64,000 nt of DNA, taken from positions 186,001-250,000 of the forward strand of contig NZ_JACVCU010000001.1 of NCBI RefSeq assembly GCF_014518425.1, read 5' to 3'. Of this stretch, positions 49,305 to 57,344 are shown piece after piece. The translations under genes and the position numbers were made by a program. Source of the stretch: Terrabacter sp. MAHUQ-38. GTDB taxonomy: Bacteria > Actinomycetota > Actinomycetes > Actinomycetales > Dermatophilaceae. Position 1 is the first letter of the stretch. Each line of letters opens with the position of its first letter. The notes beneath the pieces were generated by a model. It was given only the letters and a program-made list of their open reading frames with translations. It was not told the DNA's origin and did not search any database.

Positions 49305-51685
49305 GCCCCGGACAGGCACCGGCGCCGACCAGCGGGCGCCCCCACGAGGAGGTCCGGCTGGCCATCACCGGCATGACCTGCGCCTCGTGCTCGGCCCGGA
49401 TCGAGCGAAAGCTCTCCAGGGTCGCCGGTGTCGAGTCCGCCACGGTCAACCTCGCCACCGAGAAGGCCGTCGTGGCGTTCACGGCGCCCGTGACGGTCGA
49501 CGAGATCGTCGCCGAGGTGCAGAAGACGGGTTACGGCGCGACCGTCATCGGCGGTGACGGGAGGCCGGCCGCGGGGGCCCTGCTCGAGAAGCTGCGCGCC
49601 CAGGAGCTCGCCAAGCGGAAGGCGCGCCCGACCGCGCCGTCCAGCCCCGCGACCGCTCAGGCCGACCACGCCGACCAGACCGGCCAGGCCGACCAGACCG
49701 GCCACGAGGGTCATGCCGGTCACGCCGGTCATGCCGCGCACGCGGACGCGTCGGCGAGCCATCTCGACCACACTCCGGCTCCGGACGTCCTCAGACGTCG
49801 TCTTGTCGCCGCCGTCGCCCTGACGGTGCCGGTGCTGCTCCTCGCCATGGTGCTGCCGACCTTCGGCGCGAGCCCGTGGCTGCAGCTCGTCCTCGCGACC
49901 CCGGTCGTGTTCTGGTGCGCGTGGCAGTTCCACCGGGCGGCCGCCGTCAACGCCCGCCACCTCGCCTCGACGATGGACACCCTCGTGTCGCTCGGCGTGC
50001 TGGCCGCGTGGGGCTTCTCCGTCGTCGAGCTCCTGCAGGGCGGGATGCACCTCTACTTCGAGGTCGCCGCCGTCGTCACCACGTTCCTGCTCCTCGGCCG
50101 CTTCCTCGAGGCACGCGCCAAGGACTCCGGCAAGGACGCCCTGCGGTCGCTGCTCGACCTCGGCGCCAAGGACGTCGCGATCCTGCGCATCGACCCGAGG
50201 TCGCGGATCACGAGCGAGACCCGCATCCCGGTCGACCAGCTCGTCGTCGGCGACCGGTTCATCGTCCGACCCGGCGAGAAGGTCGCGACGGACGGCATCG
50301 TGCGCGACGGGTCGAGCGCCGTGGACGCGAGCCTCGTCACCGGCGAGTCGACTCCCGTCGACGTCAGCCCGGGCGACGAGGTCACCGGCGGCTCGGTCAA
50401 CACGACCGGACGCATCGTCGTGGAGGCCCGCAAGGTCGGCGCCGACACGATGCTGGCCGGCATCCAGCGACTCGTCGAGGCCGCACAGACCGGCAAGGCC
50501 GAGGTGCAGCGCCTGGCCGACCGGGTCTCGGCGGTCTTCGTCCCGGTCGTCCTCGTGGTCGCGACCGGGACGTTCGTCGCCTGGCTGGCGACCGGGCACG
50601 ACGTCGCGCAGTCGCTGGCCGTCGCCGTGACGGTCCTCATCATCGCCTGCCCGTGCGCGCTCGGCCTCGCGACCCCGACGGCCCTGCTCGTCGGCACCGG
50701 TCGAGGGGCGCAGCTCGGCACCCTCATCAAGGGCCCTCAGGTCCTCGAGGACACGCGCCGCGTCGACACGGTAGTGCTCGACAAGACGGGAACCGTGACG
50801 ACGGGCGAGCTGCGGCTGCGCAGCATCGCCGTGCGGGGCAGGCTCTCGAAGAAGGCCGCGCTCACGGCGGCCGCTGCGGTCGAGCAGGGCAGCGAGCACC
50901 CGATCGCCCGCGCCATCGTCGACGGCGCGAGGCTCGCCCGGGTCGACCTGCCCCGGATCCGCGACTTCCAGGCCAACCCGGGCGAGGGTGCCACGGCCCG
51001 GATCAAGGACACCGAGGTCACGGTCGGCAAGGCCGTCCTCTTCGAGAGCGTCGACCCCGAGCTGCTCGAGCACGCGGCCGGCCGCGCCGGCACGACGGTC
51101 TTCGTCGGCTGGGACGGCGTGGCCGAGGCGGCCCTGACGGTCGAGGACACCGTGCGCGAGTCGTCGAAGGCCGCGATCACCCGGCTGCGCGCGCTCGGCC
51201 TCACGCCGTACCTGCTCACGGGAGACAGCGCCTCCAACGCCCGCAGCGTCGCCGAGCAGGTCGGTATCGACACCGGCAACGTGCGCGCCGACGTCCTGCC
51301 CGCACAGAAGCACGAGGTCATCACCGAGCTGCAGCGCCGGGGCAAGGTCGTGGCCATGGTCGGCGACGGCGTCAACGACGCCGCTGCCCTCGCCCAGGCG
51401 GACCTCGGTCTCGCGATGGGCTCGGGAACCGACGTCGCGATGGACTCCGCCGACATCGTCCTCGTGCGCCCGGACCTCGACGCGGTCGCCGACGCCATCG
51501 GGCTCTCCCGCGAGACGCTGCGCGTCATCAAGCAGAACCTCGCGTGGGCGTTCGGCTACAACACGGCAGCCATCCCCCTGGCCGCCTTCGGCCTGCTCAA
51601 CCCGATGATCGCCGGCGCGACGATGGCGCTCTCGTCCGTGATCGTCGTGACGAACTCACTGCGCCTGAAGCGCTGGGGGCGCTGA
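49301..51685 (+). CDS. copA: Copper-translocating P1B-type ATPase (locus B)
   Basis: 794 aa. HMA domain with GMTCASC (C27, C30), then a His-rich linker (~residues 119-157) built from HAD/QTGQ/GHAGH repeats, eight transmembrane helices, C450-P-C452, phosphorylated D494 in [14 protein letters not shown] and [12 protein letters not shown]. Cu+ exporter. The His-rich linker is absent from the locus-A enzyme and may buffer or sense copper. ATG at 49301 overlaps the copZ stop; the longer frame is an artefact. Confidence 0.94.
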   Translation: MSPGQAPAPTSGRPHEEVRLAITGMTCASCSARIERKLSRVAGVESATVNLATEKAVVAFTAPVTVDEIVAEVQKTGYGATVIGGDGRPAAGALLEKLRAQELAKRKARPTAPSSPATAQADHADQTGQADQTGHEGHAGHAGHAAHADASASHLDHTPAPDVLRRRLVAAVALTVPVLLLAMVLPTFGASPWLQLVLATPVVFWCAWQFHRAAAVNARHLASTMDTLVSLGVLAAWGFSVVELLQGGMHLYFEVAAVVTTFLLLGRFLEARAKDSGKDALRSLLDLGAKDVAILRIDPRSRITSETRIPVDQLVVGDRFIVRPGEKVATDGIVRDGSSAVDASLVTGESTPVDVSPGDEVTGGSVNTTGRIVVEARKVGADTMLAGIQRLVEAAQTGKAEVQRLADRVSAVFVPVVLVVATGTFVAWLATGHDVAQSLAVAVTVLIIACPCALGLATPTALLVGTGRGAQLGTLIKGPQVLEDTRRVDTVVLDKTGTVTTGELRLRSIAVRGRLSKKAALTAAAAVEQGSEHPIARAIVDGARLARVDLPRIRDFQANPGEGATARIKDTEVTVGKAVLFESVDPELLEHAAGRAGTTVFVGWDGVAEAALTVEDTVRESSKAAITRLRALGLTPYLLTGDSASNARSVAEQVGIDTGNVRADVLPAQKHEVITELQRRGKVVAMVGDGVNDAAALAQADLGLAMGSGTDVAMDSADIVLVRPDLDAVADAIGLSRETLRVIKQNLAWAFGYNTAAIPLAAFGLLNPMIAGATMALSSVIVVTNSLRLKRWGR

Positions 51686-51754
51686 GCGACATACGCCTCG
51701 AGCCGGCATACGGCCTCCAGCGGTCTGCGGCCGGGGCCGCCCGGACACGCACGA

Positions 51755-51782
51755 GGGCCACGAACCGATCGGTTCGTGGCCC
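51755..51782. terminator. Perfect-palindrome bidirectional terminator
   Basis: GGGCCACGAACC-GATC-GGTTCGTGGCCC: 12-bp arms, and since GATC is itself palindromic the whole 28 bp reads the same on both strands. Lies between copA (+) and the convergent VOC gene (-). Confidence 0.85.
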
Positions 51783-51814
51783 TTCGACGTCTGTCTGCGA
51801 GTTGGCGGCTCGGC

Positions 51815-52450
51815 TCAGATCGTGACCTTGCCGTTCGGGGTGTCGAACGTGACGGACAGCAGGCCCGGCGTGCCGTGCGGCGCGACGAACGTGAAGTCGA
51901 TGCCGCCCTTGTCGAACGTGTCCTCCGGGCCGAGCCACTCGCGCACGCGCTTGGGGTCACCGGCGATCTGGATGTTGTCGATGGAGACGGCCGTGTCGGC
52001 GCCCGCGGAGGGGTGCACGGTCATGTCGTCCCACTGGATGAAGTAGGGGACCTGCGGGTCGGCGAGCAGGCCCTTGATGCCGAGCTGGCGCCACTTGAGC
52101 TCCGTGCCGTCGGGACGGTGCCGGTTGCCCGGGACAGACTCGCGGCCGAGGCGCGCCTCGACCGGGTGGATGTCGTCGACGGCGACGACCCAGGCGAGCC
52201 AGCCGCCACCCGCCTCGGACGCGGCACGGACGGCCTGACCGAACGGCGCCTTGTCGGACGCCGGGTGGTCGAGCACCTCGACGACCTCGAGGTAGTGGTC
52301 CTTGGCCAGGGGGAAGATCACGTTGCGGGTGCCGAACCGCGGGTGGACCCCGCCATCGACGGCAGCGACACCAATGAGCTTCGACAGCCGGTCGGCCGTG
52401 GCCTTGAGGCCACCGGCCTCTGCTGCATAGGAGACGTGGTCAACTCGCAT
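51815..52450 (-). CDS. VOC-family (glyoxalase-like, VOC_3-type) protein
   Basis: 211 aa. MRVDHVSYAAEAGGLKATADRLSKLIG, then HPRFGTRNVIFPLAKDHYLEVVEVLDHPASD match the actinobacterial glyoxalase-like domain that covers both halves. Ends in PHGTPGLLSVTF. Function unknown. ATG at 52450 preferred; upstream residues in frame are not family-like and no clear ribosome site was seen. Confidence 0.78.
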   Translation of the reverse strand: MRVDHVSYAAEAGGLKATADRLSKLIGVAAVDGGVHPRFGTRNVIFPLAKDHYLEVVEVLDHPASDKAPFGQAVRAASEAGGGWLAWVVAVDDIHPVEARLGRESVPGNRHRPDGTELKWRQLGIKGLLADPQVPYFIQWDDMTVHPSAGADTAVSIDNIQIAGDPKRVREWLGPEDTFDKGGIDFTFVAPHGTPGLLSVTFDTPNGKVTI

Positions 52451-52580
52451 ACAGAACATCGTGACACACGCGCAGGGGTGCTCTTGACCACCCCTCCCCC
52501 GCCCCGCGGCGCGCGTCGCGTGCGTCACATGAATGAAACCTGACAGTCATGTCGTATGCCGTCAGGACACCTCGCGCGGG

Positions 52581-53429
52581 TCAGTGCGCGTCACGCTGGC
52601 GGACCGCCTCGTAGAGCACGATCGCGGCCGAGGCTGCGACGTTGAGGCTGTTCGCCTTGCCGTGCATGGGAATCCGCACCCGGTGGGTGGCGGCGTCCAG
52701 GAGGGTGCGGTCGGCGCCGTGCTTCTCGCTCCCGACGGCGACGGCGACCCGGCCCGTGTAGTCGACGTCGGTGTGGAGCAGGTCGGTCTCCGGGGTGGTG
52801 ACGACGAGGCGCACGTCGTTGGCGGTGAGCCACTCGAGGGTCCGGGCCGTCGTCGCGCTCGCAGCCGGGACCGCGAAGACGGTGCCCTTGCTCGCACGGA
52901 CGACGTTGGGGTTGCCCCAGTCGGTGACGGGGTCCGCGGCGATGACGGCGTCGACGCCGGCCGCGTCCGCAGTGCGGAGCATCGCGCCGAGGTTGCCGGG
53001 CTTCTCGACGCCCTGGCTGATCAGGGTGAGGTGGTCGGGCCCGTCGACGCGAAGGTCGTCGAGGTCCACGCCGAAGCGGTCGACGACGGCGATGAGCCCG
53101 TCGGGACCCTCCCGGTAGGACACCTTCTCGAAGGCGCCCCGGCTCAGGTGGACGACCTCGACCCGGTCGCCCCGCAGCCGGGCGAGCAGGTCCGACTGGT
53201 GGCCGATGTCCTGCGAACCCGCACGGCCGGCGGGGCTGAAGAGTTCCTCGCAGACGTAGACGGTGCCCGGGCGCACGCCCGCGGAGAGCGCGAGACCGAT
53301 CTCTTCGTACCCCTCGACGAGCGTCTGACCGGTCTCCTCGCGCGTGCGGCGGCGGCGCAGGCCGAGCAGGGCCTTGAGGCGCGGGTTGGACGCGGACGTG
53401 ATCGTGAGCTCGCGCGGCTGGTTCGTCAT
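52581..53429 (-). CDS. TrmH/SpoU-family RNA 2'-O-methyltransferase
   Basis: 282 aa. N-terminal RNA-binding substrate domain (~10-110) and C-terminal SPOUT knot: ISQGVEKPGNLGAMLRTADAAG (motif 1), AVGSEKHGAD (motif 2), IPMHGKANSLNVAASAAIVLYEA (motif 3). Methylates the ribose of tRNA or rRNA; the exact nucleotide is not predictable. The last 24 codons include QRDAH. Preceded by a Met at 53429; the longer frame is Arg-rich and spurious. Confidence 0.88.
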   Translation of the reverse strand: MTNQPRELTITSASNPRLKALLGLRRRRTREETGQTLVEGYEEIGLALSAGVRPGTVYVCEELFSPAGRAGSQDIGHQSDLLARLRGDRVEVVHLSRGAFEKVSYREGPDGLIAVVDRFGVDLDDLRVDGPDHLTLISQGVEKPGNLGAMLRTADAAGVDAVIAADPVTDWGNPNVVRASKGTVFAVPAASATTARTLEWLTANDVRLVVTTPETDLLHTDVDYTGRVAVAVGSEKHGADRTLLDAATHRVRIPMHGKANSLNVAASAAIVLYEAVRQRDAH

Positions 53430-53470
53430 GGCAGGCCCAGCATCCCACCCGCGAGCCCTGGGGAAGCCGG

Positions 53471-53899
53471 TCAGGGGTGGAGGCGCGCTCCCTTGAGGAT
53501 GCGGTCGACGGCGTTCTTCGGTGCGTGCAGGGCGATTCCGACGAGGTCGAGGTCCGTGGTCGCGACCCGGGCGACCGCGCCGCGGTTGTCGGCGTCGTGG
53601 CCGGTCGCGAACATGTCCTTCGTGTAGACGGCGAGCGCCGTTCCGCGACGGAGCGCGCGCTCGTGCGCTGTGGTCACCGTGGCGGCGTCGCCCTCGAAGA
53701 CGAGCACCGGCATCCCCAGGAGCGGCAGGTACGTCTGGCCGTCGGCGTCGGCGTAGGCGTCCCCGACGAGCTCGGGGTGGGCAGCCGTCACGCCGCTGAC
53801 GAGGAACGCGGTCACGTTGAGGCGTTGCCACGCCTCGAGGTCGTCGCGCACGAGGACGGCGATCTTGGTGTCGAACGGCGGGGTCAGCAGGTCGCTCAT
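53471..53899 (-). CDS. DUF2000-family protein
   Basis: 142 aa. DTKIAVLVRDDLEAWQRLNVTAFLVSGV and the C-terminal VGIALHAPKNAVDRILKG are typical of DUF2000 (peptidyl-tRNA hydrolase 2-like fold). Function unknown. ATG at 53899. Confidence 0.8.
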   Translation of the reverse strand: MSDLLTPPFDTKIAVLVRDDLEAWQRLNVTAFLVSGVTAAHPELVGDAYADADGQTYLPLLGMPVLVFEGDAATVTTAHERALRRGTALAVYTKDMFATGHDADNRGAVARVATTDLDLVGIALHAPKNAVDRILKGARLHP

Positions 53900-53984
53900 G
53901 GCCTCAGCGTGCGCCCCGCGACGGCGCGCCGTCTTGTACGTCGTTGATCTGGGGCAGCGTCCGAGCCACCCCGCGCCGGCGTCT

Positions 53985-54054
53985 GGCAACACACCGAACA
54001 GGTCACAACAACCGGGATCGGATCGCGGTGCGTTGCGACCTGCTCGGTGTGTTG
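53985..54054. repeat. 70-bp imperfect palindrome
   Basis: Left arm 53985-54003 (GCAACACACCGAACAGGTC) pairs with 54036-54054 (GACCTGCTCGGTGTGTTGC) with one mismatch in 19; inner bases (caacaaccg / cggtgcgttg) pair partly too. Lies between the 3' end of the AraC gene and the start of the DUF2000 gene (both minus), so it may terminate the former. The rest of that 169-bp gap shows nothing clear. Confidence 0.8.
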
Positions 54055-54068
54055 CGCGGTCTGAGGTG

Positions 54069-54878
54069 TCAGGCGCTGCGCTGGAAGCGGGCGGGCGTCG
54101 TGCCGAGGAAGCGCCGGAAGTGGCGCGTCAGGTGCGCCTGGTCGTAGAAACCGGTCTCGGTCGCGACGACCGCCGCGGGCACGCCGTCGCGCAGCCGGCG
54201 CCGGGCGAGGTCGAGGCGACGTCCGACGACGTACTGGTGCGGCGCGATCCCGAACGCGCGCCCGAACGAGCGCACGAGGTGCGGCGTCGTGACCCCGAGG
54301 CCCTGGGCCACGGCGGCGACCCCGGGGGTGCCGACCGGGTCGGCGTCGAACATCTCCCGTGCGACGCGCGCGACGCGTCCGGGGTCGGGCTGCACGGTGC
54401 CCACGACACCGGGCCGACCGCGTACGAGATGCGCCGTCAGGCGTTCGACGACGAGCGCGAGCCGTGACTCGGCCTCGAGGTCGTCACGGGCGACCAACGC
54501 GCGGTCCAGGCGCGACACGGCCTCGCGCAGGCCGGCATCCGGCAGCAGGGGCGCGTCGACGGCCGGCGCCACGAGGTCGGCACCGAGCACGTCCTCCTCG
54601 AGGTAGACGACGCGCTTGCGGAACCCGGTCGACGTCAGCGCCCGCCCGTCGTGGACGACGTGCGGCGGCAGCAGGGTGACCCCGGAGCGCACCGCCGTGT
54701 GGTCGTGGCGGTCGAGGTCGTAGCCGATGACGCCGTCGTCGACGACGAGCAGCGTCCACGTGTCGTGGGTGTGACCGGGGTACGCGTGCTCGTGCCAGTG
54801 GGCGTGGAAGACCTCGGCGACACCGGCGACCGCCGGCCGCCACGACACCGCCCGGTCGACCCGGTCTCGCGCCTGCAC
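54069..54878 (-). CDS. AraC-family transcriptional regulator
   Basis: 269 aa. N-terminal cupin-like arabinose-binding fold (HAHWHEHAYPGHTHDTWTLLVVDDG, VTLLPPHVVHDGR) and C-terminal double helix-turn-helix (GVAAVAQGLGVTTPHLVRSFGRAFGIAPHQYVVGRRLDLARRRL ... TGFYDQAHLTRHFRRFLGTTPARF). Divergent from a VOC gene, a likely target. GTG at 54878 lies 6 nt after a TACGGT -10 box, so leaderless; the very long upstream frame is antisense to other genes. Confidence 0.87.
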   Translation of the reverse strand: MQARDRVDRAVSWRPAVAGVAEVFHAHWHEHAYPGHTHDTWTLLVVDDGVIGYDLDRHDHTAVRSGVTLLPPHVVHDGRALTSTGFRKRVVYLEEDVLGADLVAPAVDAPLLPDAGLREAVSRLDRALVARDDLEAESRLALVVERLTAHLVRGRPGVVGTVQPDPGRVARVAREMFDADPVGTPGVAAVAQGLGVTTPHLVRSFGRAFGIAPHQYVVGRRLDLARRRLRDGVPAAVVATETGFYDQAHLTRHFRRFLGTTPARFQRSA

Positions 54879-54884
54879 ACCCGC

Positions 54885-54890
54885 ACCGTA
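54885..54890 (-). promoter_or_regulatory. -10 box of leaderless AraC-gene promoter
   Basis: Reads TACGGT on the minus strand, 6 nt before the GTG start. Confidence 0.45.
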
Positions 54891-54935
54891 ACCCCGCTCC
54901 TGGACTTGACGCCGTCGACGACCGAGGAGGGCCTC

Positions 54936-55346
54936 ATGGCCGAGTACCCCCGACTGCTGCACACCGCGCTCGACACGCCGGAGCCACGGGCCCTCGCCGA
55001 GTTCTACCGCGAGCTGCTCGGGCTGCACTACCGGCCGGGCGACGAGGCACCTGCCGACGGGCCCGACGACGCCGACTGGCTCGTCCTGCTCGACGCCGAC
55101 GGCGTGCGACGGCTCGCGTTCCAGCAGGTCGACCACCTGCCGCGATCGACCTGGCCGACCCACGACGTGCCGATGCAGCTGCACATCGACTATGCGGTGC
55201 CGTCCCCGGCCGAGCTCGAACGCCACCGGGCCCGCGCCGAGGCATTGGGGGCGCAGGTGCTCCTCGACCGCACCGACGACGGCGACGAGCCGCTCGTGGT
55301 GCTCGCCGACCTGTCGGGGCACCCGTTCTGCATCCTCGTCGGCTGA
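54936..55346 (+). CDS. VOC-family (glyoxalase/dioxygenase-like) protein
   Basis: 136 aa. LLHTALDTPEPRALAEFYRELLGLHYRPG, then LAFQQVDHLPRSTWP and LSGHPFCILVG fit a single-chain VOC protein. Divergent from the AraC regulator. GAGGAG ends ~6 nt before the ATG at 54936. Confidence 0.8.
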   Translation: MAEYPRLLHTALDTPEPRALAEFYRELLGLHYRPGDEAPADGPDDADWLVLLDADGVRRLAFQQVDHLPRSTWPTHDVPMQLHIDYAVPSPAELERHRARAEALGAQVLLDRTDDGDEPLVVLADLSGHPFCILVG

Positions 55347-55419
55347 CCCTCGCAGCAGCGCGTCGGCCGTCGGCGCCGCGGCGTAGCGTCGGACCAGGAC
55401 AACGCACACGGAGGCAGGC

Positions 55420-55980
55420 ATGACGACTCTCGACGGACGACCCAACACAGCGCTGCTCGTCATCGACGTCCAGAACGACGTCGTGTCAGGCGCGTGGGAC
55501 CGCGACGGCGTGATCGCCCGGATCAACGCGCTCGTCGACAAGGCCCGCGACGAGCACGTCCCCGTGATCTGGGTGCAGCATTCCGACGAGAACCTCCCGA
55601 AGGGCTCCGAGGGCTGGCAGTACGTCCCCGAGCTCGTCCGCCGGGAGTCGGAACCACTCGTGCACAAGGAGTACGGCGACTCCTTCGAGGCGACGGACCT
55701 CGAGTCGCTGCTCGCCGAGCGCCAGGTCGGCCGACTCGTCGTCACCGGAGCGCAGACCGACGCGTGCATCCGCTCAACCCTCCACGGCGCGCTCGTCCGC
55801 GGCTACGACGCGACCCTCGTCGAGGACGCGCACACCACCGAGGACCTGCGCCAGTGGGGGGTGCCTGTCAGCCCGGAGCAGGTCATCGCCCACACCAACA
55901 CCTACTGGAGCTGGTCCGAGGCGCCGGGTCGCAAGGGCGACGTCAAGCCCGCCGCCGAGGTGGACTTCGGCGCCCGTTGA
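55420..55980 (+). CDS. Isochorismatase-family cysteine hydrolase
   Basis: 186 aa. Triad D16 (LVIDVQND), K83 (HKEYGDSF) and C116 (TDACIRST) is intact, so an active amide or ester hydrolase is expected; nicotinamidase-, biuret- or isochorismate-like substrates are possible. GGAGG at 55410-55414 precedes the ATG. Confidence 0.88.
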   Translation: MTTLDGRPNTALLVIDVQNDVVSGAWDRDGVIARINALVDKARDEHVPVIWVQHSDENLPKGSEGWQYVPELVRRESEPLVHKEYGDSFEATDLESLLAERQVGRLVVTGAQTDACIRSTLHGALVRGYDATLVEDAHTTEDLRQWGVPVSPEQVIAHTNTYWSWSEAPGRKGDVKPAAEVDFGAR

Positions 55981-56042
55981 GCCGCGCAGGTCCGACCGGG
56001 CCGCGGCCAAGACCTCGGCGCGGACCCACGGCGTCCGCCGCC

Positions 56043-56048
56043 TAGGGT
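56043..56048 (+). promoter_or_regulatory. -10 box of leaderless DedA-like promoter
   Basis: TAGGGT, 6 nt before the ATG at 56055. Confidence 0.5.
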
Positions 56049-56054
56049 GAGGTC

Positions 56055-56519
56055 ATGCTCGACAGGCTGGCCGAGCTGCCCTTCTGGCAGGCGTTCCTCG
56101 CGTTGTTCCTCATCGTCATGGCGCGCTCCAACGCGACCTACTGGGTCGGGCGCGGCGCGATCGCCGGCTGGCGTCGCTACCGCGGCAGCCACCGAGACCT
56201 GACCGCGCGAGCCGAGGCCCTGCTGCGGCGCCTCGGTCCGTTCGCCGTGACGCTGTCGTACCTGACGATCGGCATCCAGACAGCCGTGCACCTCACCGCA
56301 GGCGTCATGCGGATGCCGCTGCGCTACTACCTCGCGGCTGCCGTCGTCGGATCCGCCGTGTGGGCCGCGCTCTACGCGACGGTCGGCCTCGCGGTCGTGC
56401 AGGCCTGGCTCGCCGCCGAGGCCGGATCGTGGTGGGGCGCGGCCGTCATCGCGCTCGCCGGCCTCGCCCTCGCGTGCTGGCTCGTCGCCCGCTCCCGCTC
56501 GACGTCGCCCCGCGCCTGA
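56055..56519 (+). CDS. DedA/VTT-family membrane protein
   Basis: 154 aa. Small VTT-domain protein with ~4 hydrophobic segments; FLALFLIVMARSNATYWVGRGA, the basic RRYRGS region and LSYLTIGIQTAVHLTAGVMRMPLRYYLAAAVVGSAVW are DedA-like. DedA proteins flip or move lipids such as undecaprenyl phosphate. Shorter than the ~200-aa norm; the N-terminal re-entrant part is reduced. Confidence 0.75.
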   Translation: MLDRLAELPFWQAFLALFLIVMARSNATYWVGRGAIAGWRRYRGSHRDLTARAEALLRRLGPFAVTLSYLTIGIQTAVHLTAGVMRMPLRYYLAAAVVGSAVWAALYATVGLAVVQAWLAAEAGSWWGAAVIALAGLALACWLVARSRSTSPRA

Positions 56520-56528
56520 CCTGCCGCC

Positions 56529-56568
56529 CTGACACGATCCTGACGTCGCCGTGACGTCGACGTGACTC
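56529..56568. promoter_or_regulatory. Four 11-bp-spaced repeats upstream of the response regulator
   Basis: C/G-TGAC-A/G-C/T occurs with TGAC at 56530, 56541, 56552 and 56563, exactly 11 bp apart, in the gap between the DedA-like stop and the regulator. This is the direct-repeat layout used by OmpR/PhoP-type dimers. It ends ~20 bp before the -10 box, an activator-like position. Confidence 0.6.
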
Positions 56569-56587
56569 CCGCTCGCGCGGCGCTCAC

Positions 56588-56593
56588 TACGCT
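56588..56593 (+). promoter_or_regulatory. -10 box of leaderless response-regulator promoter
   Basis: TACGCT, 7 nt before the GTG at 56601. Confidence 0.5.
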
Positions 56594-56600
56594 GCGAAGC

Positions 56601-57344
56601 GTGCCCCCGGAGCCTGACCCACGTCCCGAACCCGGCCGCGGCCTCGTGCTCGTCGTCGAGGACGAGCCGGCCATCGCGGACGTCCTTCGGCTCAACCTGC
56701 ACGCAGCCGGCTACGGCGTCGAGGTCGTGGGTGACGGTGCTGCCGCGCTCGAGGCGACGCGCGACCTACGCCCGACCGCCCTCGTGCTCGACATCGGGCT
56801 GCCCACCGTCGACGGCATCGAGGTGTGCCGACGTCTCCGTGCCCGCGGCGACTGGACGCCGGTCCTGTTCGTCACGGCCCGCGACGACGAGGTCGACCGC
56901 ATCCTCGGGATCGAGCTGGGAGCCGACGACTACATCACGAAGCCCTTCTCCCCTCGAGAGCTCGTCGCACGGCTCGGCAGCGTGCTGCGGCGCACCCGCG
57001 GTGACGCCACCGCCCCCGAGGTGCTCCGTTCGGGTGACCTGGTCGTCGACCTGACCAGCCACGAGGTCCGCGTCAGGGGTCATGAGATCGCCCTGACCGC
57101 AACGGAGTTCGACCTCTTGGCCCATCTCCTGCGCCGGCCCGGCGTCGTCTTCACGCGAGAGCAGCTGCTGAGCGACGTCTGGGGGTATGCCGCGACGGCC
57201 GGTGGGCGCACCGTCGACGTCCACGTTGCGCAGGTCCGCGCGAAGCTCGGCACGGCCAGCCCGATCCGCACGGTGCGCTCCGTCGGGTATGCCGCCGAGC
57301 GGGCGCCGCGCGACCGCATCGAGGGCGCGGGGTCGGGTCCATGA
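56601..57344 (+). CDS. OmpR-family response regulator
   Basis: 247 aa. Receiver domain with acidic D21, phosphoacceptor D64 (LVLDIGLP), T92 and K114 (ITKPFSP), then a winged-helix output domain (LTATEFDLLAHLLRRPGVVFTREQLLSDVWGY, RTVDVHVAQVRAKLG). GTG at 56601 set by promoter spacing; the ATG-like start at 56562 would overlap the repeats. Overlaps the kinase gene by 4 nt. Confidence 0.93.
   Translation: MPPEPDPRPEPGRGLVLVVEDEPAIADVLRLNLHAAGYGVEVVGDGAAALEATRDLRPTALVLDIGLPTVDGIEVCRRLRARGDWTPVLFVTARDDEVDRILGIELGADDYITKPFSPRELVARLGSVLRRTRGDATAPEVLRSGDLVVDLTSHEVRVRGHEIALTATEFDLLAHLLRRPGVVFTREQLLSDVWGYAATAGGRTVDVHVAQVRAKLGTASPIRTVRSVGYAAERAPRDRIEGAGSGP

Noticed and set aside
52539-52566. Hairpin CCTGAC...GTCAGG downstream of the methyltransferase gene
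   Set aside because: Only 6-bp arms with a 16-nt loop; too weak to call a terminator.
54069-55769. 566-aa minus-strand frame as one protein
   Set aside because: Only the last 269 residues are an AraC protein; the rest is antisense to a VOC gene and an isochorismatase gene, and a good promoter/start lies at 54878.
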